A stretch of DNA of 59,619 nucleotides from Pelagibacterium sp. GTDB taxonomy: Bacteria > Pseudomonadota > Alphaproteobacteria > Rhizobiales > Devosiaceae. The stretch spans positions 1 to 59,619 of the forward strand of contig PBNW01000028.1 in the NCBI GenBank assembly GCA_002723255.1. The letters are read 5' to 3'. Below the pieces are notes generated by a model that ran no database searches, was not told the origin of the DNA, and saw nothing but the letters and a program-made list of their open reading frames with translations. The first letter of the stretch is position 1; every line of letters begins with the position of its first letter. Of the stretch, positions 35,678-44,900 are shown piece by piece. Both the position numbers and the translations under genes were made by a program.

Positions 35678-36604
35678 ATGACACTCTCTGCAGTTCACAC
35701 CCGATCGGATGCCTATCCAACACGACTTGCCGAGGAAGCTTGGCTCGAGCGCAAAGACCCTGTGTTTTGGGGCAACTGGACGCCGCAGGCGCCGTTGACC
35801 CGCGCCCAGACCGAAGACTTCGACAAGAACGGCTTCCTCGTCCTCAACAATGTTTTCTCACCCGCCGAGGTGGCAAAGCTTCAGGCCGAATCGCGCCGTC
35901 TGCGCTCGGGTGAAGCTGGCCTCAACTCCGATAATGTGGTGACCGAACCTGAATCGGATGCGGTGCGCACCATTTTCCGGCTTGAGGACGAAAGCGCCCT
36001 GTTCAACCGGGTGGCCCGCGACGAGCGGATTGCCGGCAAGATCCGTTTCCTGCTCGATGACGATCTCTATCTTCATCAGAGCAGGCTCAACTACAAGCCT
36101 GGCTTTACCGGCAAGGAATTCTACTGGCACTCGGATTTCGAGACCTGGCACGCCGAGGATGGCATGCCGCGCATGCGGGCCATCTCCGCTTCGATCCTTT
36201 TGACCGACAATGACGCGCTCAACGGGCCGCTGATGCTCATGCCCGGATCGCACAAGCATTACGTGTCCTGCGCGGGCGAAACCCCGGACGACAACCACAA
36301 ATCCTCGCTCAAGAAGCAGGATGTGGGTGTCCCCAGCCACAAGGCGCTGTCCGATCTCGCCGAAAAGTTCGGCATCGAATACGCCTCGGGCAAGGCTGGA
36401 ACGGTGATCCTGTTCGAATGCAATACTATTCACGGCTCGAACGGCAACATTACCCCGTTCCCGCGCTCGAATGCGTTCTTTGTCTACAACGCCTGGTCCA
36501 ACAGGGTCGAAGAACCGTTCGCGGCCAATAAACCACGTCCCGATTTTCTTTCGAACCGCGACCCCAGGGGTCCGTTCGAAATCGTCTCGGGCAAACTCGA
36601 ATAG
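35678..36604 (+). CDS. ectD: Ectoine 5-hydroxylase
   Basis: The 308-residue non-haem Fe(II)/2-oxoglutarate dioxygenase has the facial triad visible as His and Asp in FYWHSDFETWH and the second His in CNTIHGSNGN. The family signature region around LNYKPGFTGKEFYWHSD is intact. It converts ectoine to 5-hydroxyectoine with O2. Its place inside the ect operon means hydroxyectoine is made together with ectoine. An AAGGAG site precedes the start. Confidence 0.96.
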   Translation: MTLSAVHTRSDAYPTRLAEEAWLERKDPVFWGNWTPQAPLTRAQTEDFDKNGFLVLNNVFSPAEVAKLQAESRRLRSGEAGLNSDNVVTEPESDAVRTIFRLEDESALFNRVARDERIAGKIRFLLDDDLYLHQSRLNYKPGFTGKEFYWHSDFETWHAEDGMPRMRAISASILLTDNDALNGPLMLMPGSHKHYVSCAGETPDDNHKSSLKKQDVGVPSHKALSDLAEKFGIEYASGKAGTVILFECNTIHGSNGNITPFPRSNAFFVYNAWSNRVEEPFAANKPRPDFLSNRDPRGPFEIVSGKLE

Positions 36605-36628
36605 GCCCTGACCGGCCCATGAACCATT

Positions 36629-36652
36629 CGGCGGGATTTTACGGTCCCGCCG
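36629..36652 (+). repeat. Hairpin in the ectD-ask gap
   Basis: Arms CGGCGGGA (36629-36636) and TCCCGCCG (36645-36652) pair perfectly around 8 bases. No T-run follows. It separates ectD from ask by a possible processing or attenuation point. Confidence 0.5.
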
Positions 36653-36680
36653 GGCACCCCGACCCAATCGGAGGCAACAA

Positions 36681-38135
36681 GTGACAGCCAAGACCCATAC
36701 AGTCGAAAAAATCGGTGGCACGTCGATGTCGCGCAGCCAGGAGCTTTTGCGCACCGTGCTCGTCGGCGACCGGAAGGGCCCTGAGCTCTACAATCGCATT
36801 TTCGTCGTGTCAGCTTATGGCGGCATGACAGACGCCCTTCTCGAGCACAAAAAGTCCGACGAACCCGGCGTTTACGCGCTGTTTGCGAGCGCGGAAAGCG
36901 GCTGGCAATGGGGCGATGCACTCTCTTCGGTTGCCTCGAAAATGGTCGAAAAGAACGCAGAAATCTTTGCCGACGCTGCAACGCGCGAGCAGGCCGACAA
37001 ATTCATCCGCGAGCGGATCGAAGGCGTGCGCTCGTGTTTGATCGACCTTTCGCGCCTGTGCTCGTTCGGCCATTTCCAGCTCGAAGCCCATCTTCTGACC
37101 GTGCGTGAAATGCTCTCGGCTTTGGGCGAAGCGCAATCGGCGTTCAATACCGCCCTGCTGCTCAACCAGAACGGGGTCAACGCCCGCTTCATCGATCTGA
37201 CAGGTTGGCGTCAGGATGGCGAATTGCCGCTCGACGAGCATATCGCACGCCAGTTCTCCGGCGTCGATTTCGCCACCGAACTGCCCATCGTCACCGGCTA
37301 TGCCCAGTGCGCCGAACAGCTCATGAAGACCTATGATCGCGGCTATTCCGAAGTGACCCTGTCCCGCGTTGCGGTGGTGACCTGTGCCAAGGAAGCCATC
37401 ATCCATAAGGAATTTCACCTCTCTTCGGCAGACCCCAAACTGGTCGGCTCGGACAAGGTGCAGGTGATCGGCGAAACCAATTACGACGTTGCCGACCAGC
37501 TCTCCAACATGGGCATGGAAGCGATCCACCCGCGCGCGGCCAAATCGCTGCGCCAGGCCGGCATCCCCCTGCGCGTCACCAACGCTTTCGAGCCCGACCA
37601 TCCGGGCACCGTCATTGTGAGCGATCTGGCCCCCAAGACCCCGGGCGCCGAGATCATTACGGGTCTAAAGGGCGTGTTTGCCCTCGAGTTTTACGACCAG
37701 GACATGGTCGGGGTGAAGGGTTACGACACCAAGATTCTCGAATCCCTGACGCGCCACAAGGTCTGGATCATCTCCAAGACCTCGAACGCCAACACCATTA
37801 CCCACTATCTCAAGGGCTCGATGAAGGCGATAAAGCGGGTTGAGACCGATCTAGCCAAAGCGTTCCCCACGGCAAGCACAACGCTGCGCAAGCTCGCCAT
37901 GGTTTCGGCCATCGGCCGCGATCTGGGCGGCGTCCGCATCCTGCCGCGCGCCATTGCCGCGCTCGATGAAGCCGGAATCGAGCCGATCGGCCTCACCGAC
38001 ATGATCCGCAAGGTCGATCTGCAGGTGCTGGTCGAAGAAAAAGATTTCGACGCCGCGATCATCGCGCTGCACAAGGGTCTTGTGGAAGAGCGCGCCGAGC
38101 GCAAGGCGCGAGCCGACATTCGTCGCGTTGCCTGA
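36681..38135 (+). CDS. ask: Ectoine-operon aspartate kinase (Ask_Ect)
   Basis: The 484-residue aspartokinase starts at GTG 36681, after a GGAGG site. The N-terminal kinase motif is VEKIGGTSMSRSQELL, and the central GYAQCAEQLMKTYDRGYSEVTLSRVAVVT and AIIHKEFHLSSADPKLVG parts bind substrate and ATP. Two ACT-like regulatory domains follow. Ask_Ect isoforms typically sit at the end of ect operons and supply aspartyl phosphate without the feedback control of the amino acid pathway. Confidence 0.95.
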   Translation: MTAKTHTVEKIGGTSMSRSQELLRTVLVGDRKGPELYNRIFVVSAYGGMTDALLEHKKSDEPGVYALFASAESGWQWGDALSSVASKMVEKNAEIFADAATREQADKFIRERIEGVRSCLIDLSRLCSFGHFQLEAHLLTVREMLSALGEAQSAFNTALLLNQNGVNARFIDLTGWRQDGELPLDEHIARQFSGVDFATELPIVTGYAQCAEQLMKTYDRGYSEVTLSRVAVVTCAKEAIIHKEFHLSSADPKLVGSDKVQVIGETNYDVADQLSNMGMEAIHPRAAKSLRQAGIPLRVTNAFEPDHPGTVIVSDLAPKTPGAEIITGLKGVFALEFYDQDMVGVKGYDTKILESLTRHKVWIISKTSNANTITHYLKGSMKAIKRVETDLAKAFPTASTTLRKLAMVSAIGRDLGGVRILPRAIAALDEAGIEPIGLTDMIRKVDLQVLVEEKDFDAAIIALHKGLVEERAERKARADIRRVA

Positions 38136-38165
38136 TGGATGCCTCTGACGGCAACGCAACGACAG

Positions 38166-38195
38166 GCCGGTCCCCTTCCGGGGGCCGGCTTTTTC
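38166..38195 (+). terminator. Rho-independent terminator of the ect operon
   Basis: A GCCGG-T-CCCC/GGGG-G-CCGGC stem with a TTCC loop (38166-38189) is followed by TTTTTC. It lies 30 bases after the ask stop codon and ends the ectABCD-ask transcript before the convergent pseudouridine synthase gene. Confidence 0.85.
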
Positions 38196-38214
38196 TTTGC
38201 GTGTTGGCCTGGGC

Positions 38215-38886
38215 TTAAAAGGGCGGCTCGGACCGAAAAACGACAGGCGCTCCGCCGTTGGGGTGTCTGAACCCCAGTTCAGCCGCGTGCAATTGCAGCC
38301 GGTCGGCCGCCGCAAGCGCATCGCCTGTGGCATAGAATTCATCGCCAAGAATCGGGTGTCCGATCTCGTTCATATGCACCCGCAATTGGTGCGTGCGGCC
38401 GGTGATGGGGATGAGCTTGAGCCGCGTCGCCTCCGCCTCGCGCCCTATGACCTGCCATCGCGTCTGGCTGGCCCGGCCACGCTCATGGTTGACCTCTTGG
38501 CGCGGTTTGTTCTCCCAGTCCGTCGCCAGCGGCAGATCGACGAGCCCTTCGTCCTCGCCCACATGGCCCCAGACCCGCGCGATATAGAATTTGGTTGTTT
38601 GGCGATATTCGAACTGCTTGCCGATATGGCCATGCGCTCCCTTGTGCTTGGCCATCACGACGATGCCCGAAGTGTCCTTGTCGAGCCTGTGAATCGTTCC
38701 GGCGCCCGGATACCGTTCCAGCGCCCGGCTTTGCAGGCTGTCGAACAGCGCCGGGTCCTTGCCCGGCACGCTGAGCAGGCCCGAGGGCTTTATGAAAACC
38801 ACGATATCGGCATCCTCGTGGAGGATGTCGAGCCAGGGCTCGCGGGGCGGGTTGTAATCGAAGGTCTTGGGCATGGGATTGAGCAT
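38215..38886 (-). CDS. RluA-family RNA pseudouridine synthase
   Basis: The 223-residue enzyme has the catalytic Asp in GTIHRLDKDTSGIVVMAKH (the H-R-L-D motif), the later RTKFYIAR-like KFYIARVWG strand, and TGRTHQLRVHMNEIGHPILGDEFY. It has no S4 domain, and its length fits the RluA/TruC-like short forms. It isomerises uridine in rRNA or tRNA. ATG 38886 is my preferred start; ATG 38874 is an alternative. It is convergent with ask and divergent from the transglycosylase gene. Confidence 0.9.
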   Translation of the reverse strand: MLNPMPKTFDYNPPREPWLDILHEDADIVVFIKPSGLLSVPGKDPALFDSLQSRALERYPGAGTIHRLDKDTSGIVVMAKHKGAHGHIGKQFEYRQTTKFYIARVWGHVGEDEGLVDLPLATDWENKPRQEVNHERGRASQTRWQVIGREAEATRLKLIPITGRTHQLRVHMNEIGHPILGDEFYATGDALAAADRLQLHAAELGFRHPNGGAPVVFRSEPPF

Positions 38887-38990
38887 CGCTGACGCTCTAT
38901 CAGCAATCTGGCGGGCCGAAAAGTTGTCGCATTGCCTGATTGTCGCCCACAATTTGCCACATCCGCTCCCATTATGGGGAAGCGTGTGCT

Positions 38991-39917
38991 ATGCGCGCTG
39001 CTCAGGGTTCAATTTCTTTTCGGGTCTCAATGATTGCAAAACGGCTCATCGCGCTGTTTGCCGCCCTCGTTCTGGGGTTTTCGGCCGTGCCTGCCAGCGC
39101 GCAGAGCCATTCGCGCACGGAAGTCGAAATTCTCGCCCAGTATTACGCGCAATATTACGGCGTGCCGCTCGAGCTGGTCCGCCGCGTCATCAATCGCGAG
39201 AGCACGTTCAACCCTGCAGCCCGCAACGGGCCCTATTACGGACTGATGCAGATTCTGCCCGCCACGGCCCGCACCATGGGGTTCCGTGGCCAGCCCTCCG
39301 ATCTGCTCAACGCCGAAACCAACCTCATCTATGCCGTCAAATATCTGCGCGGCGCCTGGCTTTTGGCCAATGGCAGTCATGACCGCGCGGTCCAGCTTTA
39401 CGCCAAGGGCTATTATTACGAGGCCAAGGCCGCCGGCCTACTCGAAGAGACCGGCTTGCGCCCCGGCCCGGCAACCCCCATTGCCCCCATGCCGCCGACC
39501 GCCGCCGAGCCCGTGGTTGCCGCCGTCACGCCTCCGCCGCCCGTAACCGAGATCGTTCAGACACTTGAGGTTGCCGCCGCCGATCCGGTCGAGACCGCGT
39601 TTGAAAGCACCCCCTTGGGCTTTTTGCCGCCATCCCGCCCGCTCGGGTTGGGGGTGCAGGAGCAGGAGCCTGCACAACCCCAAACCGATGCCCTTGTTGC
39701 CATCGCCGCCGCCGAGGCGCCTGCTGCGATTCCACCACGCCCGCAAATCGGGACGCCCGAACCCGAGCCGGTCCGGCTGGCCTACGCCGAGCATCGCGCC
39801 ACCCGGGACGTTCCCCAACCTCAGATCGCCGCCGCCGAGGCGCCGCTGCGCCCCTCCATCGATCTGGTCACGAGCACCTTTGCCCTGCTCGATTCGATGG
39901 CCCCGGCGCAGCGCTGA
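38991..39917 (+). CDS. Secreted lytic transglycosylase (SLT domain)
   Basis: The protein has about 308 residues, with a signal peptide (core LIALFAALVLGFSAVPASA) and an SLT domain. The catalytic Glu lies in RRVINRESTFNPAA, followed by GPYYGLMQILPATARTMGF and NLIYAVKYLRGAW. The C-terminal half is a Pro/Ala-rich low-complexity tail with no domain. It cleaves peptidoglycan glycan strands. ATG 38991 has a GGGGAAG site upstream; ATG 39030 is an alternative start that gives a shorter signal peptide. Confidence 0.88.
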   Translation: MRAAQGSISFRVSMIAKRLIALFAALVLGFSAVPASAQSHSRTEVEILAQYYAQYYGVPLELVRRVINRESTFNPAARNGPYYGLMQILPATARTMGFRGQPSDLLNAETNLIYAVKYLRGAWLLANGSHDRAVQLYAKGYYYEAKAAGLLEETGLRPGPATPIAPMPPTAAEPVVAAVTPPPPVTEIVQTLEVAAADPVETAFESTPLGFLPPSRPLGLGVQEQEPAQPQTDALVAIAAAEAPAAIPPRPQIGTPEPEPVRLAYAEHRATRDVPQPQIAAAEAPLRPSIDLVTSTFALLDSMAPAQR

Positions 39918-40055
39918 CCGTGCCCGGCCTGCGACACATAGATCATAATCGTTGTTTTGACCTGGCCGTCGGGGTTGCCGTTAACCCGTCCTGTGCTAGG
40001 ATTTTGATCAAATTGGAGCCAGTTATCCCCCAACTCGGATCTCCAGTTGAGCGGA

Positions 40056-41990
40056 ATGGATAGTGTGGATTGCGTACCAGCCGTGAAAGCCAACAAGCGC
40101 TATAGCCTGATTGCCCTTTGTGTGGCCGGTACGCTTCTCACCGGCCCGGCGCTCGGATTCGAACTGTTCGGCATCCAGTTCTTCGGTTCCCAGACCGATG
40201 ACGCTGATGCTGTGATTGCCGATCCGCGCACTTATGATCTGACCTTCGAGACCGGCACCGAGGGCGAGGTGGACGCCGCCCTGCGCGGAGCCTCCGGCCT
40301 CTGGGGTGACCGTGACGAGCCGGCATCGGGAGTACCAGGCCTTCTGGCCAAGGCGCGTGGCGATTATGCCCGCATGACCGGAGCGCTATATAATCTGGGC
40401 TATTACGGCGGCGTGATCTCTATTTTGGTCAATGGCCGCGAAGCCGCCTCGATCCCGCCCGACGCCAGCCTGCCCGAACCCGCTCAGATCAGGGTTACCG
40501 TCGATCCAGGGCCTCAATTCGTCTTTGGCCCCCTGCGCGTTGACAACAGGGCGCCCATGCCCGTTGTCGAAGCCGATAGGGTCGAGGCGCCCTCCGAAAT
40601 AGGGTTCGTGACGGGCCAGGTGGCCCGCGCCACGGTCATAGCCCAGGCCGAACAGCGTCTTGTCGAAGCCTGGCGCCAACTGGGTTATCCCAAGGCACAG
40701 ATCGGCTCGCGCGATGTGATCGCCGATCACCCCAGCCGCACGCTCGAAGTCTCCATAGTGGTCGATCCGGGCGCCTACGCCGCCATTGGTCCCATAGGGG
40801 TCGAGGGCACACAGAACATGAGCCCGGCCTTCATCGTGCGTCAGACCGGGCTGGTCCAGGGCGCTGAGTACGATCCCGACGACATTGAGCGGGCCCGCGA
40901 ACGGCTGACCCGGCTCGGCGTTTTCCGCTCGATGCGCATCGAGGCGGCCCAAAACGTCCAGCCCAACGGTCTGCTGCCCTACCAGATCATAGTACAGGAA
41001 CAGGCTTTGCGCCGCTTTGGCATCGGCGCCAGCTACGGCACGCTCGACGGACTTGGTGTCGAAGGCTACTGGCTGCACCGCAACCTGTTCGGCGAGGCCG
41101 AGCGCCTGCGGCTCGATGCAAAGGTGGCCGGTATCAGCTTCCCCATCGACACCGCCGAGTTCGACTATGCCTTTAGCGGCACCTTCACCAAGCCGGGCAT
41201 TTTCACCCCCGAGACCGACCTCGTCGCCGCGCTCAGCGCCGACCGTTCGGTCCTCCCGCTCTATACCGAAACGTCTGTGCAGGGGCGTCTGGGGATCGAA
41301 CAGCTCTTTACCGACGATATTTCCGGGAGCGTCGGCCTTCAGTTCCAGCATTCCTATTTCGAGGACGACGCGACCTTCGGAAACCGCAATTTCACCACCG
41401 CCGGCCTTTACGGGCGCGGCGTGTTCGACAATCGCGATTCCGATCTCGATCCCACCGAGGGGTTCTATCTCGAAGCGACGGTCGACCCGCTCTACGAACT
41501 CGAGTACGAAAATTTCCTCGCCCGCGCGACGCTCGAAGGCCGCGCCTATTTCGCCTTCGACGAGGACGCCAACTATGTCCTTGCCGGCCGCGTCAAGGCG
41601 GGCGCTGTGGCTGGCCCCTCGCTGTCCGAAATCCCGCCGGACCTGTTGTTTTTCGCCGGCGGTGGCGGTTCGGTGCGCGGTTATGCCTATCGCTCCATCG
41701 GGGTTGATGACGGCATGGGCAACACAACCGGCGGCCGCTACCTCCTCGAAGCGTCTCTGGAAGGCCGCGTGCGGTTCAACGATCAGTTCGGCGCCGTCGC
41801 CTTCGTCGATGGCGGCTACGTGGCCGCCGACACCTTCCCCGATTTCGATCAGTTGCGCCTGGGGGCCGGCGTGGGCATCCGCTATTACACAGCGCTCGGG
41901 CCCTTGCGCCTCGACGTCGCTGTGCCTTTGAACAAGAGCCCGGGCGACCCCGATTATGCGCTCTATGTCGGTATAGGACAGTCGTTCTGA
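40056..41990 (+). CDS. tamA: Outer-membrane translocation protein TamA (Omp85 family)
   Basis: The roughly 644-residue protein has a signal peptide (LIALCVAGTLLTGPALG), POTRA-like domains (about 70-310, for example FGPLRVDNRAPMPVVEADRV and IGVEGTQNMSPAFIVRQTG) and a C-terminal 16-strand Omp85 barrel. The barrel includes the lid-lock region FFAGGGGSVRGYAYRSIG and the terminal PLRLDVAVPLNK ... YVGIGQSF. It overlaps tamB by 1 base (TGATG), and TamA-TamB work together in outer-membrane protein and lipid transport. The longer frame would need a TTG start. Confidence 0.92.
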   Translation: MDSVDCVPAVKANKRYSLIALCVAGTLLTGPALGFELFGIQFFGSQTDDADAVIADPRTYDLTFETGTEGEVDAALRGASGLWGDRDEPASGVPGLLAKARGDYARMTGALYNLGYYGGVISILVNGREAASIPPDASLPEPAQIRVTVDPGPQFVFGPLRVDNRAPMPVVEADRVEAPSEIGFVTGQVARATVIAQAEQRLVEAWRQLGYPKAQIGSRDVIADHPSRTLEVSIVVDPGAYAAIGPIGVEGTQNMSPAFIVRQTGLVQGAEYDPDDIERARERLTRLGVFRSMRIEAAQNVQPNGLLPYQIIVQEQALRRFGIGASYGTLDGLGVEGYWLHRNLFGEAERLRLDAKVAGISFPIDTAEFDYAFSGTFTKPGIFTPETDLVAALSADRSVLPLYTETSVQGRLGIEQLFTDDISGSVGLQFQHSYFEDDATFGNRNFTTAGLYGRGVFDNRDSDLDPTEGFYLEATVDPLYELEYENFLARATLEGRAYFAFDEDANYVLAGRVKAGAVAGPSLSEIPPDLLFFAGGGGSVRGYAYRSIGVDDGMGNTTGGRYLLEASLEGRVRFNDQFGAVAFVDGGYVAADTFPDFDQLRLGAGVGIRYYTALGPLRLDVAVPLNKSPGDPDYALYVGIGQSF

Positions 41991-44900
41991 TGCGCGTTCT
42001 GACCACCGCAATCGCCGTCGTCTCGCTCGCCATGCCGGTGCCGGCCATGGCCCAGGATGCCGAGCGCGAAAGCCTCATGGACATGCTGGCCCGCGCCAGC
42101 CAGCTCAATGAAAACGAGCAGCGCGGCGCGCTTGTCGGCTTCGTTGAAAACCAGATCTCCACGCCCGACCGCCAGATCCGGCTCACCGGCATCGACGGGG
42201 CGCTCTCATCCAACGCCTCGATTGACCAGATCACCATTTCCGACACCGAAGGCATCTGGCTGATCGTTGAAAACGCGCAATTGCAGTGGAACCAGGGCGC
42301 CTTGCTGTTCGGGCGGCTGGAAATCCAGTCGCTGTCGGCCGATTCCATTGCCTATATTCGCAATCCGGTTTCCAGTGAGGCGCCAGCGGCCCCTTCTCCC
42401 GAGGCGGGCGGGTTCTCCGTTCCAGAATTGCCCGTCGCGGTTATTCTTGAAAGCCTCTCCGTGCCCAATGTGCGGTTCGGTGAACAGGTCTTCGGGCTGG
42501 GTTCGGAAATCTCGCTGGCCGGATCGATGACGCTGGAGGGTGGCGCCATCGATGCCCAGCTCGATATCGAACGCCTGGACGGACCGGGCGGCACGCTCGA
42601 CCTTGATCTGCAATACGCCAACGATACGCGCGAAATCGATCTCGGACTTGAGCTCATAGAGCCGGAAGATGGTATCGTCGCCAACCTCGTCGACATCGAG
42701 GGACGTCCGGAAATTGCGCTGGGCCTGCAAGGGGCCGGCCCCATCGACGATCTCGACATCGCTCTGACCTTCGATGCCGATGGCAACCGTATCCTGACCG
42801 GGGAGGGCACGCTCGACCAGAATGGGCAGGGCCTCGCCATCGCCGCCGATCTGCGCGGCCCGCTTTCCACCGTCCTGCCGGCCGCCTATCGCGATTTCTT
42901 CGGTGAACAGACTGCGCTTTCGCTCGAGGCGCTCATGCGTGATGCCGGCGGGTTTGAAGTTTCCAATCTTTCGCTTTCGGGCGGCGAACTGTCGCTCTTG
43001 GCCAATGCCGCCACCACGGCAGATGGCTTTTTGATCCGTCTCGATGTCACCGGGGAAATTTCTCCGGTCTCTGGCGACACGGTCACTCTGCCCGTGCCCG
43101 GCGCGTCCACCCGTATCCAGCGCGCCCGCTTCGATGTCGATTACGGCGATGAAGCGTCCGAACAATGGTCGGGACGCCTCCAGTTGCTGGGCTTTGAACC
43201 CCCCGATTTCGCCGCCCGGAGCCTGGTGCTCGACACCTCGGGCGTTGCTGCCGATCTCGACGATCCTTCAGCCCGCCGCGTCACCTTCAATGGCGATGGC
43301 ATGATCGAAGGCGTCACCTCATCATCGGAAGAAATTTCCCAGGCGCTTGGCACCTCCATTGGGTTCGGCCTCGCAGGCATGTGGGAGGTGGGTCAGCCCG
43401 TCACTCTTGCCCAGCTCCGCCTCGTCGCCCAGGCGCTCAATTTCGAGGCAGCCGGCCAGATCAACGAAAACGTCTTTAGTGGCGATCTCGTGCTCACCAC
43501 CGATTCGATAGCCCCCTTTTCCGGTCTTGCCGAACGGGAGCTGTCGGGCGCCATTGCTCTTGATGCCACCGGAACGGTCTCGCCGCTGTCCGGTGGGTTC
43601 GATCTCACGCTCGACGGCACCGGCACCGACCTCTCGGTCGATGACGAGATCGCCGACAATTTGCTCGAAGGCACGGTTGCGCTATCGGGTCGCCTAGCGC
43701 GCAATGAAGCCGGGCTCGAGGCCCAAGATTTCCGCATCGCCAATAGCCAGGTCGAAATGGTCGCCGACGGCACCTATGCCACAGGCACCGCCGATTTCAC
43801 CTTCGATCTGGCGCTGGCCGACCTTGCCCTGATCAATCCCGAAATGTCCGGCCAGCTGACCGCGGCAGGCACCGCCCAGGGCGCCGAAGGCACCATCGCC
43901 TTGTCCGCAGACGTCGATATCCCCGAAGGCACATTGGGCGGGCGCACATTGCGCAACGCCAATATCGGCTTTGACGGCACCTCGCGCGAAGAAGGGCTTG
44001 TCGGTGCCCTCGCTGGTGCTGCATCGCTCGATGGGTTCCGCGTCTCTCTGGCCAGCGACATCGATAATAATGCCGAGCGCCTGCGCCTGTCAGACTTTGC
44101 GTTCGAGGCCCCCGGCACGGCGCTTTCGGGCAATCTTACTCGCTTTGCCAATGGCCTGCTCGATGGCCGGTTGACCCTTGATGCGCCAAATATCGAAACG
44201 GCGGTCGCCCTCGCGCTGGCCGACGCGAGCGGCGCGGCCAACGCCGATATCATCCTGGACCCGGAAGGCGAAACCCAGAACGCCGAGGTCACGGCCTCTC
44301 TCGACGCCGTAAGGTTCAACGACATCACAATCGGCTCGGCCAACGTCGAGGCAACGATTGCCGATCTGTTCGGCGTTCCGGTGATCGACGGGTCGATCGA
44401 TGGCGCCGATATCGTTGCCGCGGGCACCAATGTGCAAACCGTTTCGCTCACCGCGACGGCCAGCCAGCAAACCACGCGGTTTTCAGGCAATGCTTCGCTC
44501 AATGCGGGAACCGAGGTCACTTTGGCCGGCCTGCTCGAACCCATTGCCGATGGATATCGTGTGGCACTGGACACGTTCGGGCTGACACAGGGCCAGCTTG
44601 CTGCCAGCCTCGCTCAACCTGCCGAACTGACCGTCGCCAACGAGACGGTATCGTTTTCGGGGGTCGAACTGGCCGTCGGGTCGGGCCGCATCATGGCGAC
44701 AGGCAGCGCCGGGCAAAATCTCGATATCGCGCTCGATGTCACCGCCTTCCCGCTTAACATCGCCAACACCATCGTCCCCGATCTGGGGTTGGCCGGGATG
44801 GTTTCCGGCACCGCGCAGATCTCGGGCGCAGCCAGCGACCCGCGTGCCAGTTTCTCGGTCGAGGCGAACGGGATCAACGCCGCCACGATTTCCGAATTCG

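Noticed and set aside
40386..42011. 541-codon minus-strand open frame over tamA
   Set aside because: It is antisense to an intact Omp85 gene, with no signal or domain in the shadow product.
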